Shown here in pieces: positions 39,568-52,372 of a stretch of DNA of 64,000 nucleotides. The notes below the pieces were generated by a model. The model had not been told where the DNA came from. It saw only the letters and a list, made by a program, of their open reading frames with translations, and searched no databases. Numbering within the stretch: the first letter of the stretch is position 1; each line of letters opens with the position of its first letter. Both the position numbers and the translations under genes were made by a program. Origin of the DNA: Hymenobacter sp. BRD67 (lineage in GTDB: Bacteria; Bacteroidota; Bacteroidia; Cytophagales; Hymenobacteraceae); contig NZ_CP053904.1 in NCBI RefSeq assembly GCF_013256425.1, positions 930,001 through 994,000 of the forward strand. The letters are read 5' to 3'.

Positions 39568-41148
39568 CTAGTTATTTTCAAAAGGGTTGCCGGGGACTAC
39601 CAATATCACCCGCTCGCGCTCTACCAGCACCTGGCCGGGCAAAGCACCTTTGGGCTTGCGCACAAATTTTTTGGGAGTTACCGTAACCGGGCACAGTGAG
39701 TCGTGCTGGCGGCGCGAGTACCAGCCGGCCAGCTGCGCGGCGCGCGCTATTACCGGCTCCGGTATAGCCTGGCCCGACCGATGCCGGATAACAACGTGAG
39801 AGCCGCTCACGTCCTTAGCGTGCAGCCACAGGTCGTCTTTATGGGCATATTTCTGGGTAAGCAGGTCGTTATTCTGCGCATTGCGACCTACTAATATGGT
39901 AAATTGCATATACTCAAACACCTTGAACGGTAGCTCGGCTCCGGCCTTGCCAGCCGCTGGAGCCGGGTCGAGGGCGTGTAGCTTGCGCCAGGCCCGCAGG
40001 TTGCGCAGCTCGTGCAGGGCCGGCCGGGCGTCCAGCTCTTCGAGCAGCTCCAGGGCCTGCATCGCCTCGGCCTCGCGGCTGCTGATGCGGGCTTGCAGCT
40101 GCCGCTCTTCGATTTGCTGGTTCTTGGCTTTGCGGTAAAGGTTTTCGGCCGTCCGCTGGGGCTTTTCGAGGGGCTTTAGCTTGACTACCACTGCCTCATT
40201 AGTATAAAAGTCAATGGCCTCGAGCTGGGCGGCACCCGGCGCAATGGCGTGCAGGTTGGCCATAATAAGGTCGGCACGATGGCGATAACCGGCCTCGTGG
40301 GCCAGCGCCCGCAACCGCAGGCTGGCCAGGTGGGCGCTGGTGCCGGCTTCCTCGGCCCGGCGCGTAAGCAGCTGCCGCAGCTGCCGGCGCTCGGCTTCGA
40401 GCGCGCGGCGGGCCAGCGCCAGCGGGATAAAGCGCCGCAGGGCAGCCACCGGGTCGGGGCCGGGCAGCGTTTCCAGGATTTCGCCCAGCGGCACCAGGCT
40501 CAGGCGCGTGCGGCCATCGAGGTAGATAAAATAATAGGCCGCCGGATTTTCCAGCTCGGCCAGCAATTCGGCGGCCAGCCGCAGTTTTCGCTCGGGCGGC
40601 GCCGCTTCGTAGCCGCGCAGCTCGCGCAGAAAACGAGCCGGCAGGTCGGCCAGGGCCGGTGGCAGCTTGCCCATCGCATTGCCAGCCAGCAAGCCTGCGC
40701 TGCTACTGGGGGCAGCGGGCCGCAACTCGGCATCGGTGGCATAGCGCTGATGAAACAGCTGCGGCGTTGCTGTCGGACCGGCTCGGAATATAGCGTTCGG
40801 GCGTGGCCCGTAGAGCTTGAAAACCAGCGTGGCCGCCTCTTCTTCAAAGTTGACTTGTAGTACCCGGTCCTGCGGCCAGGCCTCAACGCTGGCCACGGTG
40901 CGGCCTAGCAGCTCGGGCAGCAAATCGACCGAATTCTGGCGGGCGCGGTGGAAGGCTTCGGGTAGGGCCAGGGCGGGGAAGCCGGCCCCGAGCTGCGCCT
41001 TCAGCCAGTACTCGGTACCGGCTTCGCTTAGCAGGCCAAGTACCAGCTCATCTTTTTCCTGAGAAAAGCAGCTGGCCACGCGGCAGCCACGCAGCCGCTC
41101 GGTGAGGGCCGGGGCTAGCTGCCGCAGGAAGTAGTAGTTGGTATGCAT
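39568..41148 (-). CDS. rqcH: NFACT-family ribosome quality-control protein RqcH
   Basis: 526 residues from ATG 41148 (MHTNYYFLRQLAPALTERLR). N-terminal NFACT-N domain (KDELVLGLL, FKLYGPRPNAIF), a long coiled coil (YRKAKNQQIEERQLQARIS), and the NFACT-R domain (KFVRKPKGALPGQV, HKDDLWLHAKDVSGSHVVIR). RqcH binds the 50S subunit with a stalled peptidyl-tRNA and recruits tRNA-Ala to add alanine tails for degradation. The upstream part of the open frame (to 41217) lies between genes and is not needed. It is 26 bases after the MBL gene, same strand. Confidence 0.9.
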   Translation of the reverse strand: MHTNYYFLRQLAPALTERLRGCRVASCFSQEKDELVLGLLSEAGTEYWLKAQLGAGFPALALPEAFHRARQNSVDLLPELLGRTVASVEAWPQDRVLQVNFEEEAATLVFKLYGPRPNAIFRAGPTATPQLFHQRYATDAELRPAAPSSSAGLLAGNAMGKLPPALADLPARFLRELRGYEAAPPERKLRLAAELLAELENPAAYYFIYLDGRTRLSLVPLGEILETLPGPDPVAALRRFIPLALARRALEAERRQLRQLLTRRAEEAGTSAHLASLRLRALAHEAGYRHRADLIMANLHAIAPGAAQLEAIDFYTNEAVVVKLKPLEKPQRTAENLYRKAKNQQIEERQLQARISSREAEAMQALELLEELDARPALHELRNLRAWRKLHALDPAPAAGKAGAELPFKVFEYMQFTILVGRNAQNNDLLTQKYAHKDDLWLHAKDVSGSHVVIRHRSGQAIPEPVIARAAQLAGWYSRRQHDSLCPVTVTPKKFVRKPKGALPGQVLVERERVILVVPGNPFENN

Positions 41149-41174
41149 AAGGTAAGCAGCAGCGCCGAAATTGC

Positions 41175-41942
41175 TTATACCTCCACTTGCAGCCCATCGT
41201 AGGCCAGGCGCACCCACGGTGGCAGGGTGGCTTCTACTTCGCGGTGGCGGCCCAGCTGGTGGCTGATATGGGTAAGATAGGCCCGGCGTGGCTTCAGCTC
41301 TTCCAGAATAGCCACGGCCTCGCCGAGCGTGAAGTGCGAGATGTGCGGCTCGTGGCGCAGGGCATTGAGCACGATGGTGTCGGCCCCGCGCAGCTGCTCC
41401 AGGGTGCTGGCGGGCAGGTGGTTGGCATCGGTGAGATACGCCAGGCCGCCCAGCCGGAAGCCTAGCACCGGCAGCTTGTGGTGTAGGGCCCGCAGCGGCT
41501 GCACGGCCAGCCCCAATACGTCAAATGGCTGCTGGTCGTCGGTAATTGGGTGCAGGCTCACCTGCGGCACGCCGGGGTACTTATGCTCGGCAAACACGTA
41601 GGCAAACTCGCGCTTGAGCTGCTCAAGTACCCGCGCCTCGGCGAAGAGGGGCATTTCCTGCTGTTGCCGAAAATTGAACGCCCGCACATCATCGAGGCCG
41701 GCGGTGTGGTCCTTGTGCTCGTGCGTGTACAGAATACCGTCGAGGTGGCTGATGTGCGCCCGCAGCATTTGCTGCCGGAAGTCAGGCCCGGTATCGATGA
41801 CCAGGCTGCGGCCTTCCACGGTCAGGTGTGCCGCCACGCGCAGGCGCTGGTCGCGGTAGTCGAGCGAGCGGCAGACGGGGCAGGAACAGCCAATCATCGG
41901 CACCCCCGACGAGGTGCCCGTTCCCAGAAAGGTTAGTCTCAT
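41175..41942 (-). CDS. MBL-fold metallohydrolase (PhnP-like)
   Basis: 255 residues: MRLTFLGTGTSSGVPMIGCS with a C-x-C-x-x-C style cluster (GCSCPVC), the metal motif LYTHEHKDHTAGLDD (HxHxDH), later YLTDANHLP and YLTHISHQLGRH. This matches phosphodiesterases of the PhnP/RNase Z-like branch, which cleave cyclic ribose phosphates. The natural substrate here is not known. It is followed by rqcH on the same strand, possibly an operon. Confidence 0.88.
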   Translation of the reverse strand: MRLTFLGTGTSSGVPMIGCSCPVCRSLDYRDQRLRVAAHLTVEGRSLVIDTGPDFRQQMLRAHISHLDGILYTHEHKDHTAGLDDVRAFNFRQQQEMPLFAEARVLEQLKREFAYVFAEHKYPGVPQVSLHPITDDQQPFDVLGLAVQPLRALHHKLPVLGFRLGGLAYLTDANHLPASTLEQLRGADTIVLNALRHEPHISHFTLGEAVAILEELKPRRAYLTHISHQLGRHREVEATLPPWVRLAYDGLQVEV

Positions 41943-42040
41943 GCTGCGATAAGTGTCGGGTAGCCGCCGGCCACCAGCTTTTCGGCGGCGAAGAAAGGCA
42001 CAAAGCTAACCGCCAGGCGCCACCGGCGGCTGGCAGCCAG

Positions 42041-42427
42041 CTAGCCGATGTATTGCCGCACCATACGAACAAGGGCATCAAAGTCGAGCGGCTTGGGAAG
42101 GTAGTCGGTTATGCCCGCTTCCCGAAACTGCTCAAGGGAATAGTTATTGGCATTGCCCGTAATGGCGATAATGGGTAGCCCCTGGATATGGGGGTCAGCA
42201 TGGCTGCGAATTTCGTGGGTGCATTCTATGCCGTTTTTTATTGGTATATTAATATCCATTAATACTCCATCGATAGCATTATTTTCCAGTTGGCGTAGCA
42301 CTTCGCCACCATTCTTGGCCAGTACCACGCGATACTTCTGCTGCTCCAGAATTTTACGGGTAAGGCTGATAATAACCGAGCTGTCTTCGGCAATCAGGAT
42401 AGTTTTCGGTTGAGGGTCAGGAGCCAT
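42041..42427 (-). CDS. Single-domain response regulator
   Basis: 128 residues from ATG 42427: ILIAEDSSVIISLTRKIL (acid pair ED), VLMDINIPIKNGIECTHEIR (phosphorylated Asp), AITGNANN (Thr) and DYLPKPLD (Lys) make a full receiver domain with no output domain. It follows the hybrid kinase by 83 bases on the same strand and is the likely phosphate acceptor of its HPt domain. An upstream in-frame ATG (42475) adds 16 residues of doubtful value. Confidence 0.9.
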   Translation of the reverse strand: MAPDPQPKTILIAEDSSVIISLTRKILEQQKYRVVLAKNGGEVLRQLENNAIDGVLMDINIPIKNGIECTHEIRSHADPHIQGLPIIAITGNANNYSLEQFREAGITDYLPKPLDFDALVRMVRQYIG

Positions 42428-42510
42428 TTGAAAGAAGAAAAGGTAGAGAGGAGGGAAAAAGATAGTTGGACGCAAGCAATAATAAGTGATAAAATAATTA
42501 GAGCCAGTAA

Positions 42511-46101
<3,591 letters not shown>

Positions 46102-46204
46102 ATAAAGTTGGCAAACGCAGGCCGGGGCACTTGGTTTCGGTTTGAGCCGCCGCAGGGTTAGTTTTGGGTTGAATTTACGGCGGTTGCGCCGTTTTGTCTG
46201 CTTC

Positions 46205-47386
46205 GTGCCCATTACTTTTTCCCCGCCGGGCCTGCCCGCGCCGCGCCCGCGCCTGGTTTTTGCCGTCACCACCGACCTAAGCTACGACCAGCGCATGCAG
46301 CGCATCTGCGCCAGCCTGGCCCGCGCCGGCTACGAGGTCCTGCTTGTGGGCTGGCAGCGGCCGGCTTCGCGGCCGTTGGAACCCCAGCCGTATGCCCAGC
46401 ATCGCCTGCGCGGCTGGTTTCAGCAGGGTAAGCTATTTTATTTAGAGTATAATATAAGATTGTTTATATATTTTATGAATCAGCACGCGGCCGCCTGGTC
46501 CTGTGCCGACCTCGACGCGGCGCTGCCTACCTGGCTGCGCGCGCGCCTCGGCGGCCAGCCGTTGGTGTACGATGCCCACGAGTTTTTTACGGAGGTGCCC
46601 GAGGTGGTGGCCCGGCCGGGTGTGCAGCGCATCTGGCAATGGGTCGAAAACTTTGTGGTGCCGCGCGCCCGGCTGCGCTACACGGTAGGGCCGGCCCTGG
46701 CGCGGCTGTTTGAGCAGCGTCATCCGGGCTGCCCGTTTGGCGTGGTGCGCAACGTGCCGATAAGCCAGGGCGGGGAAGAAATGTCGGCAAACAGCGGGCT
46801 GGCGAAGCCCGCTGTTTTTTTGCTTTACCAGGGCGCCCTGAACGTAGGCCGCGGCCTGGCCGAGCTCCTCGCGGCCATGCCGCAGGTGCCGGCCCGGCTC
46901 GTCATTTGCGGGGAAGGCGACTGCTCGGTAGCGCTACGCGAGCAGGCTGCCCGGCTGGGCCTGCTCGCGACCGAGGCAAATCTGGCCGGGCAGGTTGAGT
47001 TCAAAGGCTACGTGCTGCCCCCGGCCTTGCGCACGCTCACCGCCCAGGCTACCGTGGGCATCATGCTGCTGGAGAATATAGGGAAAAGCTATTATTACTC
47101 ACTGGCCAATAAATTCTTCGACTACGTGCAGGCCGGCATTCCACAGCTGTGCATCGACTTTCCCGAATACCGTGCCCTCAACGCGCAGTATGAGGTGGCG
47201 GAGCTGGTGCCCGACCTTGCGCCCGCCACGCTGGTCGCCGCCCTGGCCCGGCTGCTGCCCGATGGCCAGCCGGGCCCGCGCTACCACCAGCTGGCGGCCA
47301 ACTGCCGCCGCGCCCGCGTAGAATGGAGCTGGCAGCACGAGGAAAAAACGCTACTGAGCCTGTACGCTACCCTGGGCTTGCGCTAA
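46205..47386 (+). CDS. GT4-like glycosyltransferase
   Basis: About 393 residues, start GTG 46205 chosen before PRLVFAVTTDLSYDQRMQRI; an upstream TTG at 46142 is less likely. N-terminal Rossmann half with VYDAHEFFTEVPEVV and C-terminal half with LYQGALNVGRGLAELLAAMP, RLVICGEGDC and YSLANKFFDYVQAGIPQLCI (the E-x7-E-like donor site region). It probably adds a sugar from a nucleotide donor to a cell-surface glycan. Odd features: codons 46436-46480 are almost all AT, and a perfect terminator hairpin lies inside the gene at 46791-46822. It is divergent from the kinase gene with a 103-base gap. Confidence 0.85.
   Translation: MPITFSPPGLPAPRPRLVFAVTTDLSYDQRMQRICASLARAGYEVLLVGWQRPASRPLEPQPYAQHRLRGWFQQGKLFYLEYNIRLFIYFMNQHAAAWSCADLDAALPTWLRARLGGQPLVYDAHEFFTEVPEVVARPGVQRIWQWVENFVVPRARLRYTVGPALARLFEQRHPGCPFGVVRNVPISQGGEEMSANSGLAKPAVFLLYQGALNVGRGLAELLAAMPQVPARLVICGEGDCSVALREQAARLGLLATEANLAGQVEFKGYVLPPALRTLTAQATVGIMLLENIGKSYYYSLANKFFDYVQAGIPQLCIDFPEYRALNAQYEVAELVPDLAPATLVAALARLLPDGQPGPRYHQLAANCRRARVEWSWQHEEKTLLSLYATLGLR
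46791..46822 (+). terminator. Terminator-like hairpin inside the glycosyltransferase gene
   Basis: ACAGCGGGCT and AGCCCGCTGT are exact complements with a 5-base loop, followed by seven Ts. It codes for ANSGLAKPAVF in frame, in the linker between the two GT domains. By sequence it is as good as the true terminators in this window. Confidence 0.6.
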
Positions 47387-47437
47387 AAGTCTGCTTTCAA
47401 TACCAGGAAATATTTTTATAAGCTGCTCAGAGATACT

Positions 47438-48382
47438 ATGCTCCTGCCGACGCACCTGCTGGACCACCTTGCGCCTACTGCTGCCGACCCGCGCCCCGTG
47501 CTGCTGGCCGTGGCCGGCCCTACTGCGGTGGGTAAAACAGCCCTCACCGTAGCGCTGGCCCAGCAGTTGGGAACGGAAATTATTTCGGCCGACTCGCGCC
47601 AGTTTTTTCGGGAGATGAGCATCGGCACGGCCAAGCCCACGGCCGAAGAAATGCAGGGCGTGCCTCATCACTTCGTTGATTCACACAGTATTACGCAGGA
47701 GTATAGCGCCGGTCGCTTCGCTACCGACGCCGAGGCCCTGCTGGCGCGGCTGTTTGCGCAGCATGCGGTAGTGATTGCTACCGGCGGCTCGGGCCTGTAT
47801 CTGCAGGCCCTCACCGATGGCCTTGATGAGCTGCCGGCCGTGCCGGCTGCTGTGCGCCAGCAGCTGCAGCACGAGCTGCAAACGTTGGGCTTGCCGCCGT
47901 TGGTGGCCGAGCTGGCGCGTACCGACCCCACTGCCTACGCCCGCCTCGACCTGCAAAACCAACAGCGGGTGCTGCGGGCCCTGGAAGTTACGCGCGGTAC
48001 CGGCCGGCCGTTTTCCAGCTTTCATAAGGGGCCGGCGGCCGTGGCGGCTACGGCCGCCGGCCGGCCGTTTCGGGTGGTGAAAGTAGCCTTGAGCCGCGAC
48101 CGCGAAGCACTATATCAGCGCATCGACCAGCGGGTTATGCACATGCTCGCCGCAGGCTTGCTGGCTGAAGTGGAAGCGCTGTTGCCCTTTCGCCGCCACC
48201 AGGCGCTGCAAACCGTAGGTTACCAGGAGCTATTCGGCTACCTCGACGGCAGCTACGACTATGCCGAGGCCGTGCGTCTGCTTCAGCGCAACACGCGCCA
48301 CTATGCCAAGCGCCAGCTCACCTGGCTGCGCCGCGACGCGGCGTATACGTGGGTGGAATTGGGTAATGGGTATCTGTTCTAA
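47438..48382 (+). CDS. miaA: tRNA dimethylallyltransferase
   Basis: 314 residues. P-loop AVAGPTAVGKTALTVALAQQ (in part), then IISADSRQFFREMSIGTAKP, VPHHFVDS, VIATGGSGLYLQALTDGLDE and AYARLDLQNQQRVLRALEV. It puts an isopentenyl group on A37 of tRNAs that read codons beginning with U. The C-terminal RNTRHYAKRQLTWLRR is the expected tRNA-binding end. Convergent with pfkA. Confidence 0.95.
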   Translation: MLLPTHLLDHLAPTAADPRPVLLAVAGPTAVGKTALTVALAQQLGTEIISADSRQFFREMSIGTAKPTAEEMQGVPHHFVDSHSITQEYSAGRFATDAEALLARLFAQHAVVIATGGSGLYLQALTDGLDELPAVPAAVRQQLQHELQTLGLPPLVAELARTDPTAYARLDLQNQQRVLRALEVTRGTGRPFSSFHKGPAAVAATAAGRPFRVVKVALSRDREALYQRIDQRVMHMLAAGLLAEVEALLPFRRHQALQTVGYQELFGYLDGSYDYAEAVRLLQRNTRHYAKRQLTWLRRDAAYTWVELGNGYLF

Positions 48383-48423
48383 ACGTTTGCAACGATATTA
48401 CTCGCTACCAATTACGCATTGCC

Positions 48424-49395
48424 TCACACCGAAAGGATTTCGACCATGCGCATAAAGCTCTGGTTGATAACCTTGCGCTTGTTGATAGTATCGTCGAAGG
48501 GCGTATACATGAGCTTGCGGTCCACAATGCCGGCCATCACGTTTTTCATGCCATTGAGCAGGCCTTCAACGGCCGCGATACCGAGCTGCGAGGCCAGCAG
48601 GCGGTCGGCGGCCGTGGGCGAGCCTCCGCGCTGAATATGACCCACAATCGTGACGCGGGTATCGAGCTGCGGAATGGCTTCCTTCACGCGCTTGGCTACC
48701 TGGTGCACGTTGCCTTCTTCCTCGCCTTCGGCCACGATAACGATAAACGAGGTTTTATTGCGCTTGTAGCTGGCTTGCAGCGTTTCAATTACGGCCTCCA
48801 CGCTCATAGCCGTTTCGGGCACCATCACAATCTCGGCCCCGCCGCCGATGGCGCAGGGAATGGCAATGTAGCCTGAGTCGCGGCCCATTACTTCCACAAA
48901 AAAGCAGCGGTCGTGCGAGTCGGCCGTATCGCGGATTTTATCGATGGCCTCCAGCGCCGTGTTCACGGCCGTGTCGTAGCCGATGGTGTAGTCGGTGCCG
49001 TAGAGGTCGTTGTCGATGGTACCGGGCGCGCCCACCGTCGGAATGCCGAACTCCTTCTCAAAAATGGTGGCCCCCGTAAACGTGCCGTTGCCGCCAATGG
49101 CCACCAGGCCTTCTATGCCGTGGTTAACCAGCTGGTCGAAAGCCTGTTGGCGACCTTCCTTGGTCATGAATTTCTGCGAGCGGGCCGATTTCAGGATGGT
49201 GCCGCCGCGCTGCACCGTATTCGACACCGAGGCCGAATCCATGCGCACAAACTCGCCCTTAATCATGCCGCTATAGCCACGCATTATCCCATATACCTCA
49301 ATGCCGTGATATACCCCGGCCCGTACCACCGCGCGCAGGCAGGCATTCATGCCGGGCGCATCGCCCCCGCTGGTAAAAACTCCAATTCTCTTCAT
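48424..49395 (-). CDS. pfkA: ATP-dependent 6-phosphofructokinase
   Basis: 323 residues from ATG 49395: MKRIGVFTSGGDAPGMNACL, GYSGMIKGEF, GIEGLVAIGGNGTF, GTIDNDLYGTDYTIGYDTAV, EVMGRDSGYIA and HIQRGGSPTAADR. These are the ATP, fructose-6-phosphate and allosteric-site motifs of the classical bacterial enzyme. The open frame upstream to 49452 is not used. GACCTTTG about 55 bases upstream on the minus strand looks like a -7 box. Note the core motif reads GGNGTF where many homologs have GGDGS. Confidence 0.95.
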   Translation of the reverse strand: MKRIGVFTSGGDAPGMNACLRAVVRAGVYHGIEVYGIMRGYSGMIKGEFVRMDSASVSNTVQRGGTILKSARSQKFMTKEGRQQAFDQLVNHGIEGLVAIGGNGTFTGATIFEKEFGIPTVGAPGTIDNDLYGTDYTIGYDTAVNTALEAIDKIRDTADSHDRCFFVEVMGRDSGYIAIPCAIGGGAEIVMVPETAMSVEAVIETLQASYKRNKTSFIVIVAEGEEEGNVHQVAKRVKEAIPQLDTRVTIVGHIQRGGSPTAADRLLASQLGIAAVEGLLNGMKNVMAGIVDRKLMYTPFDDTINKRKVINQSFMRMVEILSV

Positions 49396-49618
49396 GGTCA
49401 AAAGACAGCTAAATCGCCCGGCGCTACCTCTGGGTAGGCGCAAACCCTGCAAAGGTCGTACGCCAAGCGCACTTACCGGCAGGGGCCAGGTAATTTGGGC
49501 CCGACATTTTTCCGGATATTACGTATAGGTAGGCAATAGTAGCCAGCAGACACTTGGTTATTAGGCGTTTCATGCCTACTTTTCGCTATCTCATCGCCCA
49601 CCTTCAACCCGCACCCTT

Positions 49619-50065
49619 ATGTTTGGTTTTTTCGAAAACGAGCAGGCTAAGAAAATAAAAGGCCACCTCTGCAATCTCGCGGCCCTCGCTAAAGCCGATG
49701 GTAATGTCGACGACCGCGAAATGAACTTCATCATCACCGTGGGCAAAAAGAATGGCGTGTCGGCCAGCGATGTACGCAAGCTGGTAGCGGGCCAAACCAA
49801 CTGTCTCTCTGATTTGCCTACAAACGATTCGGAGCGGTTCGACCAGATATTCGACCTGGTTGATATGATGCTGGCCGACGGCATCGTGGACGAAACGGAA
49901 ATGGACTTCTGCATCATGATGGCCGAGAAGCTGGGCTTCCGCAAAGCCATTGTGGGCATTCTGGTGCGCAAGATTTCACAGGGAGTAAAAGATGCTGTGC
50001 CGCGCGACCGCATCAAGGAAGAAAGCCTTTCGTTTCTGAATTACAATGCCCTGCCGCAGCGGTAA
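49619..50065 (+). CDS. TerB-like acidic helical protein
   Basis: 148 residues, MFGFFENEQAKKIKGHLCNL, with two repeated helical units carrying acidic motifs: ALAKADGNVDDREMNFI and MMLADGIVDETEMDFCIMMA. The A-DG-VD--E pattern defines the TerB family, tied to tellurite resistance and to metal or stress sensing at the membrane. No other ter gene is nearby, so it is a lone member and its role is unknown. Probably monocistronic. Confidence 0.82.
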   Translation: MFGFFENEQAKKIKGHLCNLAALAKADGNVDDREMNFIITVGKKNGVSASDVRKLVAGQTNCLSDLPTNDSERFDQIFDLVDMMLADGIVDETEMDFCIMMAEKLGFRKAIVGILVRKISQGVKDAVPRDRIKEESLSFLNYNALPQR

Positions 50066-50171
50066 AAGGTGATGGGGTAGTGGGCAAGGAAGTAAAGCAA
50101 GTATAAAGTGAAGAAATCGTATGATTGAACTCCTTACTATACCTAATAAGCTTCCGTAGCCTGTTGCCCCA

Positions 50172-51352
50172 TTACGCTATCGCCCGCAGCAGCCCCGCTA
50201 CGGCGGCGTCAATCTCGGCTTCGGTAATGGTGAGGGGCGGCGCAATGCGCAACGAATTATCGCAGAAGAGAAACCAGTCTGTGAGAATACCTTGCTCGGC
50301 CAGGGCGCGGTCGATAATAGGCTTGAGCACCGCGAAAGAATCAAACTCCACGGCCATGAGCAGGCCGCAATGACGCACTTCCCGAATAGCCGGGTGCACC
50401 AGCTGCCGGCGCAGGCGCTCGGCTTTGCCGGCTACGCCCGCCAGCAGGTTTTCTTCCTGAATAACCTGGAGCGTAGCCAGCGATGCCGCGCAGCTTACCG
50501 GGTGCCCGCCAAACGTAGTGCAGTGCCCCAGAATGGGATTGGTCTGAAAGCCCACCATGATTTCGGGCGAGGAGATAAATGCGCCAATCGGCATGCCCCC
50601 GCCCATGCCCTTGGCACACACCAGGATATCGGGCACCACCCCAAACTGCTCGAAGGCCCACTGGGTGCCCGTGCGCCCAAAGCCGCACTGAATCTCGTCC
50701 AGGATAAGCAGCGCGCCTACCTCCGTGCAGCGCTGGCGCACGGCGGGCAGGTAGCCGGGCAACGGTAGTCGTACCCCGGCCTCCCCTGCACAGTTTCGAG
50801 AATAACGGCGGCCGTGTGCTCAGTTATAAAGGCCAGGTCGGCCCGCTCGTTGTAGCGCAGATGCGTTACATCGGGCAGCAAGGGGCGATAGCTGTTCTTA
50901 AAGCTCTCCGAGCCAGTGATGGACAGTGCCCCGTGGGTAGAGCCGTGGTAGGCATTGAAGCTCGAAACCAGGCCGGTGCGGCCCGTGTGGCGCTTGGCCA
51001 GCTTTAGCGCGCCCTCGATTGCTTCGGCCCCCGAATTGGTGAAGTAAACGGTGTCGAGTGGGGCCGGCAGGGTAGCGGCAAGCGCCGCGGCCAGCCGGGC
51101 CGGGGGGGCCTGCACCAGCTCCCCATAGACCATCAGGTGGAGATATTTATCCAGCTGCTTCTGAATGGCTTGCAGCACTTTGGGATGGCGGTGCCCCACG
51201 TTGCTAACCCCGATACCCGAGATTAAATCCAGGATAGCGCGGCCTTCGGGGGTGTACATATACACGCCTTCGGCCCGCTCAATCTCCAGTAAAAGCGGGA
51301 ACTCGGACGTCTGTGCCTGGTGGCGCAGGAAAAGCTGGCGGGACGTAAGCAT
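50172..51352 (-). CDS. Class III PLP-dependent aminotransferase, one frameshift
   Basis: From ATG 51352: MLTSRQLFLRHQAQTSEFPL, LDLISGIGVSNVGHRHPKVL, VYFTNSGAEAIEGALKLAKR, FNAYHGSTHGALSITGSESF, then after adding one base at 50783-50786 VQGEAGVRLPLPGYL and ILDEIQCGFGRTGTQWAFEQ, CAKGMGGGMPIGAF (PLP lysine). About 394 residues, similar to acetylornithine or ornithine aminotransferases; the amino donor cannot be fixed from sequence. A TACCTTTG box at 51361-51368 (minus) ends only 8 bases before the ATG, so the mRNA may be leaderless. Confidence 0.9.
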
Positions 51353-51386
51353 AACGCCCGCAAAGGTACCGCCGGGGTCGCCCGCG

Positions 51387-51875
51387 CTATTGGCCGGTGC
51401 CAATAGGCGGCTCAGCCTGGCCAGCTACGCGCTTCAGCACTTCCTTGGTAAAATCGCGCTCGGCCTGGTAGAGTTGGGCCACCTGCCGCAGCGTAAGTAC
51501 TTTCTGAGCCTTGTCGAAATAGTCTTTTTCGAGGTTGAGCTGCTGCTGCTTAATGGCAAAGTCCTGGTTGAAGTTATCGCGCAGCTGCGCGTCGGAGAGG
51601 GCCGGGTTATCGGCGTCGCGGCGCAGCAGGCGGGCCGAGCGGCCCAGCTCGCGGCGCCGGGCTACAAACTCATTATACATGGGCCAGAAGCGCTGGGCCT
51701 GGTCCTGGGTGAGGGTAAGGCGCGAGGTAATGAAGGCAATCTTAGCGTTATCGAGCTGACTAATACGCGCGCCACCCTGTTGAAACCGGCCCCGCCCCTG
51801 CGCCCGTGCCGGCTGGCTAGTAGCCAGCGCAAGCAGAGTGAGACCGGCCAAGATGAAAGAACGTGTATTTTTCAT
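51387..51875 (-). CDS. Secreted helical protein, Spy/CpxP-like
   Basis: 162 residues from ATG 51875. Signal peptide MKNTRSFILAGLTLLALATS...ARAQ, then a helical, charged mature part with ITSRLTLTQDQAQRFWPMYN and FDKAQKVLTLRQVAQLYQAE, two L-T-x-x-Q-A/V-x-x-F/L-type units that recall the LTxxQ repeats of Spy/CpxP periplasmic chaperones. It is the third gene of a sigma factor operon, so it is probably an envelope-stress effector or sensor. Family naming is tentative. Confidence 0.7.
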   Translation of the reverse strand: MKNTRSFILAGLTLLALATSQPARAQGRGRFQQGGARISQLDNAKIAFITSRLTLTQDQAQRFWPMYNEFVARRRELGRSARLLRRDADNPALSDAQLRDNFNQDFAIKQQQLNLEKDYFDKAQKVLTLRQVAQLYQAERDFTKEVLKRVAGQAEPPIGTGQ

Positions 51876-51889
51876 ATATAGTAAATACA

Positions 51890-52342
51890 TTATAAAACTC
51901 CTGCCTCGTCGGTAGGTTGGGCATCCAGGGCTTCGGTCAGCTCGCTGGACGAAGGCTTTAGGTATTGCCTGGTGATGCCCAGGTGATGGGTAGGCAGCTC
52001 AGCCAGGTCGAGCATATCAACGTGTACCTCCCCACTGCTGAGGTAGTCGAGCAGCTGCTGTTGCGATACAGTGTCGAGCGTGGCGGTGCTGCTGGGCGCA
52101 CTCAGCGGGGCCCCCAGCCACATCGAGGCGGCAAAGGTACCCAGCAGCACGGTAGAGGCGAGGCCAGTGCGCACGTAGGCCGGTGCGTGCCGTAGCCAGG
52201 CCAGCGGTAGCGGGCGAGGAGCGGGGGCGGCCACCTGCGCCATTACCCGCATGGGGAGCTGCTCGAAGTAGCCGGGCGGCGGGGAGCTCAGCGGCTGCGG
52301 CCAGCGGCGCGGATGCTGGTCAAGGCGGAAGGGCGTTTTCAT
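51890..52342 (-). CDS. Putative anti-sigma-like single-span membrane protein
   Basis: 150 residues: a Pro-rich cytoplasmic N-terminus with SPPPGYFEQLPMRVMAQVA, one helix (YVRTGLASTVLLGTFAASMW), and a short periplasmic tail. The GYFE-LP motif before a single helix is common in Bacteroidota proteins encoded right after ECF sigma factors. It follows the sigma gene by 30 bases and precedes the Spy-like gene by 14. No zinc-binding anti-sigma motif is visible, so regulation of the sigma factor is an inference from position. Confidence 0.6.
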   Translation of the reverse strand: MKTPFRLDQHPRRWPQPLSSPPPGYFEQLPMRVMAQVAAPAPRPLPLAWLRHAPAYVRTGLASTVLLGTFAASMWLGAPLSAPSSTATLDTVSQQQLLDYLSSGEVHVDMLDLAELPTHHLGITRQYLKPSSSELTEALDAQPTDEAGVL

Positions 52343-52372
52343 GAATGTTGGATGGAAGAACGAGGGTAAGGT

